Assembly: GCA_017449525.1 (NCBI GenBank)
Contig: JAFTFL010000004.1
Coordinates: 221,327-285,326 of the forward strand
Direction of reading: 5' to 3'
Length of the DNA: 64,000 nt
From: Bacteroidales bacterium
GTDB lineage: Bacteria; Bacteroidota; Bacteroidia; Bacteroidales; P3
Numbering within the stretch: position 1 is the first letter of the stretch; each line of letters begins with the position of its first letter. The translations under genes were made by a program, and so were the position numbers. Positions 1 to 8,323 of the stretch are shown piece after piece. The notes beneath the pieces are model-generated. The model searched no databases, was not told where the DNA came from, and saw only the letters and a program-made list of their open reading frames with translations.

Positions 1-1
1 C

Positions 2-211
2 AATGAGGAGAAGTTCAAGACCCTCCGCATCACAGACCGCCGACAGGCCATCAAGTCGGCCTGCATGATGGCTCACAAGGACGACATCATCTTGGTGGCA
101 GGGAAAGGACACGAAACATATCAGGAAGTGAACGGTGTGCGCCACCACTTCGATGATGTGGAAGAACTCAATACACAACTGGAATCAATCAACAATAACC
201 TCGAACAATAA
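2..211 (+). CDS. murE: MurE C-terminal end (partial gene)
   Basis: The window opens inside this gene; 69 codons remain before the TAA at 209-211. MurE adds the third amino acid (meso-diaminopimelate in most Gram-negatives) to UDP-MurNAc-L-Ala-D-Glu in the cytoplasm. The residue run AGKGHETYQ followed by an FDD segment is the end of the Mur ligase C-terminal domain and is diagnostic for MurE. It sits 12 bp upstream of mraY, the usual dcw order. The 5' part lies outside the window, so the DAP or lysine specificity motif cannot be read. Confidence 0.92.
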   Translation, partial: NEEKFKTLRITDRRQAIKSACMMAHKDDIILVAGKGHETYQEVNGVRHHFDDVEELNTQLESINNNLEQ

Positions 212-223
212 GAACATCGCACC

Positions 224-1498
224 ATGCTGTACTACCTTTTCGACTGGCTTGACAAAACGTTCGACATACCCGGCACCGGTGTATTTCAGTACATATCCTT
301 CCGTGCTGCACTGTCTGTCATACTGTCGCTCGTCATGATGCTTGCGCTGGGTCGTCCGTTTGTGAAGTGGCTCCGCAAAAAACAAATTGGGGAGACGGTT
401 CGCGACCTTGACTTAGAAGGCCAAAAACAGAAATCAGGCACTCCTACTATGGGAGGACTTTTGATACTGGCCTCCATAATCGTTCCTACCCTACTCTGCG
501 CCAAATTGGACAATATCTATGTCCTCATTATGCTCGGCACCACGATATGGCTCGGCATGGTGGGCTTCATTGACGACTACATCAAAGTCTTCAAGAAAAA
601 CAAGAAAGGGCTCCCCGGTAAGTACAAGGTGATTGGGCAGGTAACACTTGGACTGGCAGTGGGGCTACTGGTCATGTTCCACCCCGACATTACAATCAAG
701 GAGAAAAGTACGGTAGACAGCTACGTCAGTCAACACAACGTAAACAGCAGCAACCACGAGCGTGCGGTCGTTGAGTTTTCGAAGGACCCCGTAAAATCCA
801 CCAAAACAACCATACCTTTCTTCAAGAACAACGAGTTGGACTATGCTAAAATAATCACTTGGATGGGAGACTGGACAAAGAAATGGGTGTGGCTGGTCTA
901 CGTGATAGTTGTGATAATAGTAGTAACAGCCGTATCCAATGCAGCCAACCTAACCGACGGCATCGACGGATTGGCCACACAAGTTGCAGCCGTCAATGGC
1001 GGCGCGTTGGCTGTGCTGGCTTGGGTTTCTGGTAATATCATCTTCGCGAATTATCTAAACATCATGTTTCTGCCCAACGTAGGCGAACTTTCCGTTTTCA
1101 TTGCAGCCTACATGGGTGCCACTTTGGGCTTCCTGTGGTTCAACACCCACCCCGCAGAGATATTCATGGGCGATACTGGGTCGTTGGCCCTGGGAGGCAT
1201 AATCGCTGTGTTTGCTCTGCTTATTCGCAAGGAGTTACTCCTTCCGTTGCTCTGTGGAATATATCTCATTGAGGATCTTTCAGTAATAATCCAAACGACT
1301 GGCTGCAAACTATACCGCAAACGCCACCGCCTGCCCGCCAGTCAGCAGGTGCCTATTGACAAGAGACCATTCCTGATGACCCCAATTCACCATCACTATC
1401 AAAAGAAGGGCATCCCCGAAGAGAAGATTGTGCAACGCTTCTTCATCATTGCAGTATTGCTGGCTGTAGTGAGCATCGTAACTCTCAAACTACGGTAA
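224..1498 (+). CDS. mraY: Phospho-N-acetylmuramoyl-pentapeptide transferase MraY
   Basis: Integral membrane enzyme that moves phospho-MurNAc-pentapeptide from UDP to undecaprenyl phosphate, making lipid I. The 424-residue protein is rich in transmembrane helices and carries family signatures: NLTDGIDGLA near residue 242, FMGDTGSLALGG near residue 309 and HHHYQKKG near residue 389. A polar stretch of roughly 60 residues (about 160-220) accounts for its extra length over the ~360-residue proteobacterial enzyme; from memory this is typical of Bacteroidetes MraY. The start was chosen as the only ATG that gives the usual N-terminus, 12 bp after murE. The next gene in this cluster is normally murD; see the following entry. 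Confidence 0.97.
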   Translation: MLYYLFDWLDKTFDIPGTGVFQYISFRAALSVILSLVMMLALGRPFVKWLRKKQIGETVRDLDLEGQKQKSGTPTMGGLLILASIIVPTLLCAKLDNIYVLIMLGTTIWLGMVGFIDDYIKVFKKNKKGLPGKYKVIGQVTLGLAVGLLVMFHPDITIKEKSTVDSYVSQHNVNSSNHERAVVEFSKDPVKSTKTTIPFFKNNELDYAKIITWMGDWTKKWVWLVYVIVVIIVVTAVSNAANLTDGIDGLATQVAAVNGGALAVLAWVSGNIIFANYLNIMFLPNVGELSVFIAAYMGATLGFLWFNTHPAEIFMGDTGSLALGGIIAVFALLIRKELLLPLLCGIYLIEDLSVIIQTTGCKLYRKRHRLPASQQVPIDKRPFLMTPIHHHYQKKGIPEEKIVQRFFIIAVLLAVVSIVTLKLR

Positions 1499-1562
1499 CC
1501 GTTCAATCAAGACACAACAACATCTATATAATATTAAGGTATAATCTACAAAACACAGACCA

Positions 1563-2105
1563 ATGGATCTTGACGTCTTCACCAATTTTGGAAAGGTAAA
1601 CACCCACTCCACACTCGCCGGCATTGACGTAACCAAACTGAGCAAACTGCGCAGCCAACAAGTCAAAGACTGCTTCCGCCACTTGGAGGAACAACTGTAC
1701 AAACAGGAATATGTTGCAACCATACATGACACGGAGTTCATCAATGATGCCGCTTCCGTTACGGTGAATTCAACATGGTACGCCTTAGAAAGTATCGAGG
1801 GACCTCTGGTGTGGATAGCCCTGGGCAGTGAAAACACAGCTGAGACCTACACGAAATTGGAGCGACTTGCAGCACAAAAAGTAAAAATGTTGCTCTGCAT
1901 TGGCGACAATACATCGGCACTACACGAAGCCTTTGATGGCATTGTACCCGTCATCGAAGATGTCAAGACTATCCAAGAAGCTGTGCATCGTGCTTTCTAT
2001 AACCAACTGGAGCGTAAAAAAGTACTGTTCTCTCCCGCTGCTGTATCACAAGAATCCGTTGCCGAAATGGGTGCTTGTTTCAATAAAGAAGTGAACGAAA
2101 TATAG
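1563..2105 (+). CDS. MurD C-terminal-domain-like protein, probably non-catalytic
   Basis: 180-residue protein in the slot where murD normally lies between mraY and ftsW. Residues ~59-145 resemble the C-terminal domain of MurD (FIND at 59-62, NSTWYALES at 69-77, a KVKMLLCIGDN strand at 106-116, HEAFD at 121-125). There is no N-terminal UMA-binding domain and no central ATPase domain; no P-loop is visible. Residues conserved in MurD are altered: the usual NDSKATN reads NDAASVT, and SPACASFD near the C-terminus reads SPAAVSQE. The frame is open and codon use resembles the neighbours, so it looks maintained rather than freshly broken. It could be a scaffold or regulator of cell wall synthesis, or a slowly decaying remnant. 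A functional MurD would have to be encoded elsewhere. Confidence 0.8.
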   Translation: MDLDVFTNFGKVNTHSTLAGIDVTKLSKLRSQQVKDCFRHLEEQLYKQEYVATIHDTEFINDAASVTVNSTWYALESIEGPLVWIALGSENTAETYTKLERLAAQKVKMLLCIGDNTSALHEAFDGIVPVIEDVKTIQEAVHRAFYNQLERKKVLFSPAAVSQESVAEMGACFNKEVNEI

Positions 2106-2130
2106 CCCACCACAGTGCACTGCTCGTAGC

Positions 2131-3348
2131 ATGAAGAAACTGACGCACATATTCAAGGGCGACAAAGTTATTTGGATTATCTTTATCCTGCTTAGCATTG
2201 TATCGCTCATCGCCGTGTATAGTGCCATAGGGCGTACAGCCGTCGTCCATGGTTCGACACCCCTGAAAGCTTTCGCTAAACACGCCCTCTTCATAGCAGG
2301 AGCCTATATCCTCATCCTCATCACATCCAACATAGACTATCGACGTTTCTCCCGCATATCGCAGGTAGCCTACATCCTCATCGTAGGGCTCTTGGCCTAC
2401 ATGCTCATCACCAAACAGGGCCGATGGATTAATCTGCGCTTTTTTCAATTCCAGCCCTCCGAGTTTGCCAAAGTAATACTGATTGTACTTGTGGCGCGAG
2501 TCATGGCTGTCAATCAATCAACCATACAGGATGCTTCGCTCTACCGCAAATTGCTGGTAGTCGTCCTGGTTGTATGTGGGCTCATCTTGCCCGAAAACTT
2601 ATCCACCTTTCTCATCCTGTTTGTTACCTGTTTCATCATGATGCGCTTTGGCGGAGTCAATACCAAGCTATGGAATTATAGTCTCGCCGTTTTGCTGGTG
2701 GCCGCTGCCATTGGTGGACTGATGATGGCATCATCCTACAACGCCTTCACTCAGGGTGAAGAGGCTGGACTACTGAGTCGAAGCAGTACTTGGGGACATC
2801 GTATTCACTCGTGGCTCAACCCCAATCCCGAAGAACTAACACAGGAGAACATGGCTCGAATGGCCGTTGCGTCGGGCGGTTTTCTCGGTGTTGGTGTTGG
2901 CAATACGGTCCATGCCCGTTTAATGACACAAGCTGACAACGACTTTATCTACTCCATCATTATTGAGGAAACCGGTTCCGCCACCGCCATTATTCTACTC
3001 ATTGTCTACTGCATCTTCTTCTTTCGATGTCTGTGGTGGGCCAACCAGTGCAAAGGCTTATTCGGCTCACTCATCCTTATCGGATGTAGTACGCTCATCT
3101 TCCTTCAAGCAGCTGTCCACATGTGCGTATCGGTTGGTGCGCTGCCCGTAACCGGACAAACCCTGCCTCTCATTAGTTCTGGCGGTTCTGCCTATCTGAG
3201 CATGGGCTTGGCCATAGGAGCCATTCAGTCTGTAATCAACGACATCATGTCTGCCGAAAAGGCACGGCAAGACAAGATTCGTTCAGACGCCGAGTTTACA
3301 GAACTGCAGGAACTGGACAAACGGATAAACAACGCGGATGCACAATAA
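2131..3348 (+). CDS. ftsW: Lipid II polymerase / division SEDS protein FtsW
   Basis: SEDS-family membrane protein, 405 residues, with about ten hydrophobic segments. It polymerises septal glycan from lipid II together with its cognate PBP (FtsI, not in the window). Family signatures are visible: FQPSEFAK near residue 110 and GQTLPLISSGGSAYLSMG near residue 345. It follows the MurD-like ORF by 25 bp and overlaps the longer possible murG start, so it is almost certainly co-transcribed. A charged C-terminal tail of about 35 residues follows the last helix. Confidence 0.96.
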   Translation: MKKLTHIFKGDKVIWIIFILLSIVSLIAVYSAIGRTAVVHGSTPLKAFAKHALFIAGAYILILITSNIDYRRFSRISQVAYILIVGLLAYMLITKQGRWINLRFFQFQPSEFAKVILIVLVARVMAVNQSTIQDASLYRKLLVVVLVVCGLILPENLSTFLILFVTCFIMMRFGGVNTKLWNYSLAVLLVAAAIGGLMMASSYNAFTQGEEAGLLSRSSTWGHRIHSWLNPNPEELTQENMARMAVASGGFLGVGVGNTVHARLMTQADNDFIYSIIIEETGSATAIILLIVYCIFFFRCLWWANQCKGLFGSLILIGCSTLIFLQAAVHMCVSVGALPVTGQTLPLISSGGSAYLSMGLAIGAIQSVINDIMSAEKARQDKIRSDAEFTELQELDKRINNADAQ

Positions 3349-3358
3349 AACTACCATC

Positions 3359-4468
3359 ATGAAAGCAATAATAAGTGGAGGCGGAACGGGCGGACACATT
3401 TTCCCCGCCATTGCCATAGCAAATGCACTGAAAGTTCGCTACCCAGATGCTGAGATTACATTTGTCGGAGCGCAGGGTCGCATGGAGATGGAGAAAGTGC
3501 CCGCAGCGGGCTACTCTATCGTCGGCCTGCCTATAGCTGGCCTGCAACGACGACTGACACTCAAAAACTTTGCCGTCCCATTCAAGATGTTGCACAGCCA
3601 ATTGCTTGTCCGAAAAGTCATCAAGCGTATCAAACCCGACATCGTCATCGGCGTAGGAGGATACGCCAGTGCACCGACTCTTCGCACCGCCTCGCGCATG
3701 GGTTATACCACCATGCTGCAAGAGCAAAACTCCTATCCTGGCCTAACCAATAAAATGTTATCCCACTCGGCCGCCAAGATTTGCGTGGCCTATGAGGGAC
3801 TGGAGAGGTTCTTCCCACCTGAGAAACTTGTGCTGACAGGCAACCCCGTCCGTGCAGAAATTGAAAACAACCAGTGTAGCCGAGAGCAGGGTTTGGCACA
3901 CTTCGACCTCACCCCCACACTTCAAACCGTATTGCTCGTTGGAGGGAGTTTAGGAGCTCGCAGCATGAACACCATGATAGAGGAAAATCTCGAGTTCTTC
4001 CGCCAACACAACGTGCAACTCATCTGGCAAACTGGCAAGCAGATGTACGAAGAGGCTCGACAGTTGGTGTCCACGGCTGGATTAGAGCATCTGGTCAAAG
4101 TGCATCAATTCGTAACACGCATGGACATGGCCTACGCCGCAGCCGACATCGTCATCTCGAGGGCTGGCGCATTGGCCATCTCTGAACTGTGCTTAGTCGG
4201 AAAGCCCTGCTTGCTTATACCTTCCCCTAACGTTACAGAAGACCACCAAACTAAAAATGCTATGGCGCTGGCCAACAAAGGTGCCGCATTCGTGGTGCGC
4301 GACGACTCGGTAGCCAAGAATGGCATCTCCATGCTGCAACAACTACTGTCCGACACCTCCATGCAGGAAGCCGCTGGCAAAGCCATACGCCAAATGGGAT
4401 TTCCCCACGCCGCCGACCGCATAGTCGACGAAATCGAGTCATTGATTTCAAACAAAAAGCACCAATGA
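3359..4468 (+). CDS. murG: UDP-GlcNAc:lipid I GlcNAc transferase MurG
   Basis: Peripheral inner-membrane GT28 glycosyltransferase that converts lipid I to lipid II. The N-terminal G-loop GGGTGGHIFPA and the downstream GGSLGAR segment are typical, as is the donor-binding region with SRAGALAISEL and PNVTEDHQTKNA. The ATG at 3359 gives the family N-terminus MKAIISGGG; an in-frame ATG at 3338, overlapping ftsW, would add seven residues and cannot be excluded. The stop overlaps the murC start by 4 bp, which indicates translational coupling. Confidence 0.96.
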   Translation: MKAIISGGGTGGHIFPAIAIANALKVRYPDAEITFVGAQGRMEMEKVPAAGYSIVGLPIAGLQRRLTLKNFAVPFKMLHSQLLVRKVIKRIKPDIVIGVGGYASAPTLRTASRMGYTTMLQEQNSYPGLTNKMLSHSAAKICVAYEGLERFFPPEKLVLTGNPVRAEIENNQCSREQGLAHFDLTPTLQTVLLVGGSLGARSMNTMIEENLEFFRQHNVQLIWQTGKQMYEEARQLVSTAGLEHLVKVHQFVTRMDMAYAAADIVISRAGALAISELCLVGKPCLLIPSPNVTEDHQTKNAMALANKGAAFVVRDDSVAKNGISMLQQLLSDTSMQEAAGKAIRQMGFPHAADRIVDEIESLISNKKHQ

Positions 4469-5877
4469 AATACTACTTCATAGGCATAGGTGGCATTGGC
4501 ATGAGCGCCCTGGCTCGCTTCTTCAAGCAGCAGGGCCACGCAGTGAGCGGCTACGACCATACCGAAAGTCCTCTCACTCAACAGCTCGTCAAGGAGGGCA
4601 TCAACGTACACTACGATGACGACCCGAGTCGCATTCCTACCGATGTAGACAAGATTATCATCACTCCTGCCGTACCCACCACTACTGCTGTCTACCAGAC
4701 TGCAGCCAGCATGGGTGTACCCGTCATCAAGCGCTCGCAGGCTCTGGGTGAACTCACTCAGGGCAAGAAGTGCATTGCCGTAGCAGGCAGTCATGGCAAG
4801 ACCACCACCACCGCCATGATAGCCCACCTGCTGATGCAACTCGAGCAGGGTTGTAGCGCCTTCATGGGGGGCATCGCAAAGAACTTCAACAGCAATCTTG
4901 TTGTCCACCCCGAGAGTGAGTATGTGGTGGTGGAAGCCGATGAGTATGACCGTTCATTCCTTTGGCTGCATCCGTTCTATTCTATCATCACCGCCACCGA
5001 CCCCGATCATTTGGACATCTATGGCGACCACCAGCATCTGCTGCAAGCCTTTACCCAGTTTGCCGACCAGACCGAGCCCAATGGAGCCCTCTTCATCAAA
5101 GAGGGCGCTGGCTTTGCTGAACACGAGCACGACTCCCACAGCCACCATCACCACGAAGGAGAGGCTGAAGTCCTGCACGGGTTGTCCCTCCGCGAAGGCC
5201 TGACGGTTCACACCTATGGTGCACGCTCTTTCAATCCTGACTACTACGCCGTGAACGTGCGCAACTACAGAGGTAATCTCTTCTTCGATTTGCGCACGCC
5301 CGATGGCGTACTATACGACCTGCAACTCACCAACTCGTGCCTCTACAACGTGGAGAACGCTGTGGTGGCAGCCGCTGTAGCCATCAGCTGCGAACTGACC
5401 GAAAGCCAACTACGGAGTGGGCTGAAGAGTTTTGCTGGCATACAGCGACGGTTCGACTACCACATCAACGAACCCTCACTTACTTATATTGACGACTATG
5501 CCCACCACCCACAGGAGATTGCAGCCACCATCGAATCGGTGCGCTACCTCTACCCTGGCAAACGCATTGTGGGCGTTTTTCAGCCGCACCTCTACAGTCG
5601 CACAGCCGAGTTCTACAAGGAGTTTGCCGACGTGCTCAGCACGCTCGACGAAGTGGTACTCATGGACATCTACCCTGCTCGCGAAGAACCAATTCCTGGC
5701 GTAACCTCACGTCTCATCATGCGAGAGATGAAGAAGATGAACCGCTACCTCATAGCACGTGAAGAGGTCTGCAACGTGGTCGTCGCCCTATGTCCAGACA
5801 TCGTTCTCACCATGGGCGCAGGCGACATCGACCGCTTAGTACCCCAAATGGAGCGCACCCTAAGAGAAAACATGTAA
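4465..5877 (+). CDS. murC: UDP-N-acetylmuramate--L-alanine ligase MurC
   Basis: Cytoplasmic ligase that adds L-alanine to UDP-MurNAc, the first amino acid of the stem peptide. It shows the N-terminal FIGIGGIGMSALA motif, the ATP-binding AGSHGKTTTTAMI near residue 107 and YAHHPQEI in the C-terminal half. 470 residues is normal for the family. Near residues 216-232 there is a histidine and acid rich segment (HEHDSHSHHHHEGE) in the central domain, which I do not recognise as a standard MurC element and which could bind divalent metal. It overlaps murG by 4 bp and is followed by ftsQ after 4 bp. Confidence 0.96.
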   Translation: MKYYFIGIGGIGMSALARFFKQQGHAVSGYDHTESPLTQQLVKEGINVHYDDDPSRIPTDVDKIIITPAVPTTTAVYQTAASMGVPVIKRSQALGELTQGKKCIAVAGSHGKTTTTAMIAHLLMQLEQGCSAFMGGIAKNFNSNLVVHPESEYVVVEADEYDRSFLWLHPFYSIITATDPDHLDIYGDHQHLLQAFTQFADQTEPNGALFIKEGAGFAEHEHDSHSHHHHEGEAEVLHGLSLREGLTVHTYGARSFNPDYYAVNVRNYRGNLFFDLRTPDGVLYDLQLTNSCLYNVENAVVAAAVAISCELTESQLRSGLKSFAGIQRRFDYHINEPSLTYIDDYAHHPQEIAATIESVRYLYPGKRIVGVFQPHLYSRTAEFYKEFADVLSTLDEVVLMDIYPAREEPIPGVTSRLIMREMKKMNRYLIAREEVCNVVVALCPDIVLTMGAGDIDRLVPQMERTLRENM

Positions 5878-5881
5878 AGCC

Positions 5882-6685
5882 ATGAGTAAACCCGTACTGA
5901 CCAACACCCACAAAGTCCTTCTCGGCATGGCCTTCCTTCTTCTGGTAGTGGTGGCCGTGGTGGCGAGCAACGTTGCACACCGCAACGCACGTATTAGCCG
6001 TGTGGAAGCCGTGATAGATTATGGTGGGGGCGACACACTTGTGGCAGCCTCCTCCATCGTCGAAACCCTGCAACAGCAAATGCCGACCCTTGTGGGCACT
6101 AAGGTGAAAGATTTTCCCCACGAGGCTGTAAGCCGCATCGTCGAGGACAGCCCATACATCAGTCAGTGCGACGTACAGCTATCCGTCAGTAGCACCGTAC
6201 TGCTACAGCTGAAGCAGCGCGTACCCATCATCCACCTCTTCACCTCCCATGGGGAGTGCTACATAGACCACGAGGGGCGCGCCATGCCCACCAATTCCCG
6301 GTACATGGCCGACGTGCTCGTTGCCAACGGTCGCATAGCTGACACGTTGCCATCTCCCATTAGCAGCCTCGACCTCAATACTCTCGAGACAGACAGCACC
6401 CAATCATCCGACATCTACAAATTGTGGTACGTAGCACGCTATCTGTATGACACCCCTCTCTACGGCCAACTCTTCGACCAGCTCTACCTCCGTGCTGATG
6501 GCGACATGCTGCTTGTGCCTCGCGTAGGAAACCACATCGTCCTTCTCGGCGACACATCGTCGCTCGACAACAAGTTGCAACGACTGCACGGACTGTACAC
6601 GGCTGGTCTCAGCCGTGTGGGTTGGGACACCTACAAGCAAATCAACCTCAAATATGATAGACAGGTGGTCTGCACCCGTCGATAA
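5882..6685 (+). CDS. ftsQ: Cell division protein FtsQ/DivIB-like
   Basis: 267-residue bitopic membrane protein: a short cytoplasmic N-terminus, one transmembrane helix (about residues 11-31) and an extracytoplasmic domain. Sequence conservation is low, as is usual for FtsQ. Position between murC and ftsA, topology and length support the call. The region around residues 75-110 (a predicted strand-rich segment containing KDFPHEAV and DVQLS) fits a POTRA-type fold. Its role is to link FtsW/FtsI to the early divisome. Confidence 0.85.
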   Translation: MSKPVLTNTHKVLLGMAFLLLVVVAVVASNVAHRNARISRVEAVIDYGGGDTLVAASSIVETLQQQMPTLVGTKVKDFPHEAVSRIVEDSPYISQCDVQLSVSSTVLLQLKQRVPIIHLFTSHGECYIDHEGRAMPTNSRYMADVLVANGRIADTLPSPISSLDLNTLETDSTQSSDIYKLWYVARYLYDTPLYGQLFDQLYLRADGDMLLVPRVGNHIVLLGDTSSLDNKLQRLHGLYTAGLSRVGWDTYKQINLKYDRQVVCTRR

Positions 6686-6743
6686 CGAAACCCGATTATA
6701 GTTCACAAGACAATACAAAGCATACACAAAAACACATAGCATA

Positions 6744-8126
6744 ATGAATGACATCATCGTCGGTCTCGACATAGGGACCACCAAAATCGCCTGCTTTGTC
6801 GGGCAGAAAGACTCCGCCACAGGGAAAGTAAAAATACTGGGCTATGGCCGTGCCGAGTCGGTCGGAGTGGAACGCGGCGTTGTGCGTAGCGTCAAGAACA
6901 CCTCGCTCACCATTGCTAAGGTGGTCAACGCAGCCGCCGATCAAGCGAACGTGGACATCGACGAGGTTTATGTTGGCATAGCTGGACAGCACATCAAGAG
7001 CATGCAAAACCAGGGGCTTGTCATGATACCCTCCGATCACCGTTACATAGAGCAGTCGGACATTGACCGCCTCATCGAAGACCAGCACCACATCAGCCTG
7101 CCGCCTGGCGAAGTCATCATCCACGTCTTCCCCCAGACTTACTATGTTGACGGGGAGGAACTGAGCAACGACCTCGATCCAGTAGGCGTGCCAGCTAAGG
7201 AACTCAAGGCCAATTTCCACATCGTTACAGCCAACGAGGCCAACCTACTCAACATACGTGAAAGTGTGCGTATGGCTGGCTTGCACATCAAGGGTGTGGT
7301 TCTTGAACCCATTGCATCGGCCTACGCCGTGCTCGACGACACCGACCGAATGGCAGGTGTGGCACTCGTCGACATCGGGGGTGGCACCACCGATGTAGCC
7401 ATTTTCCACGAGGGCATCATTCGCCACACTTCCGTACTGGCTGTGGCTGGTAACGTAATTACCAACGACATCAAGGAGGGATGCAAACTACTTAAGGAAC
7501 AAGCCGAACTCATCAAGACGCGTTTCGGCAGCTGCATGCCTCAACAAGAGAATGAAAACGAGGTGGTATCGGTGCCTGGCATTCGCTCGCAGCCCGCACG
7601 CGAGGTGAGCCTCAAGACACTTGCTGGCATCATCAAGGCACGCACCGAAACCATACTGGAACAGGTGCGCTACGAAATCACCAAGTCGGGCTATGAAAAT
7701 CAGCTCATCGCCGGCGTGGTTTTGACTGGTGGTGGCGCGAAACTGAAGTACATCAAGGAACTTGCCGAATACGTAACGGCCAGCAGCGCCCGCATCGGCA
7801 TCCCCGACGAGCACTTAGTGGCACAGACTCCCGATGAGTACATCCACCCGATGTATGCTACCGGCATCGGTCTGGTGCTCTATGGCATTGATGAAGCCGA
7901 ACGTCTGTCGCACAAACAGGCCTCCATCGAACCCGAACCGCAGCCCCAATCCGAACCCGAACCCGTGCAGGTGGCAGAAGAGCCCAAGACCGACACTACG
8001 GAAGAAAAAGTTGTAGATGAGGAGAAACCGCGCAAGAAAGAAAAAAACAAAGGCAACATGTTCAACCGACTTGCTGGCTACCTTGACAACCTCTTCCGCG
8101 ACTCGGTCGACACTCCTCAAGAATAG
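6744..8126 (+). CDS. ftsA: Cell division protein FtsA
   Basis: Actin-fold ATPase that tethers FtsZ filaments to the membrane. The N-terminal phosphate-1 motif GLDIGTTKIACFVG and the phosphate-2 segment VDIGGGTTDVAIF (near residue 208) are clear, as is VLTGGGAKLK. After about residue 385 the protein continues into a proline/glutamate-rich linker and ends in an amphipathic helix (around FNRLAGYLDNLF), the expected membrane anchor. The linker is longer than in E. coli FtsA. It precedes ftsZ by about 200 bp. Confidence 0.96.
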   Translation: MNDIIVGLDIGTTKIACFVGQKDSATGKVKILGYGRAESVGVERGVVRSVKNTSLTIAKVVNAAADQANVDIDEVYVGIAGQHIKSMQNQGLVMIPSDHRYIEQSDIDRLIEDQHHISLPPGEVIIHVFPQTYYVDGEELSNDLDPVGVPAKELKANFHIVTANEANLLNIRESVRMAGLHIKGVVLEPIASAYAVLDDTDRMAGVALVDIGGGTTDVAIFHEGIIRHTSVLAVAGNVITNDIKEGCKLLKEQAELIKTRFGSCMPQQENENEVVSVPGIRSQPAREVSLKTLAGIIKARTETILEQVRYEITKSGYENQLIAGVVLTGGGAKLKYIKELAEYVTASSARIGIPDEHLVAQTPDEYIHPMYATGIGLVLYGIDEAERLSHKQASIEPEPQPQSEPEPVQVAEEPKTDTTEEKVVDEEKPRKKEKNKGNMFNRLAGYLDNLFRDSVDTPQE

Positions 8127-8323
8127 AATCCACCCCTTCGAGGTACGCCACCAATCACGTAACCAAAACGAAATAAACATCTATCCTCAACAATTTGTTG
8201 AAAATAATATAACAGGACAAATTTTCATCCCCTTGTTTAGATGTAATTTTACACTTGGTACGTTGGCGGCATACCCAACAACAACCACATAGTTATCAAA
8301 CGAATAAATATAACCTCAGTAAG

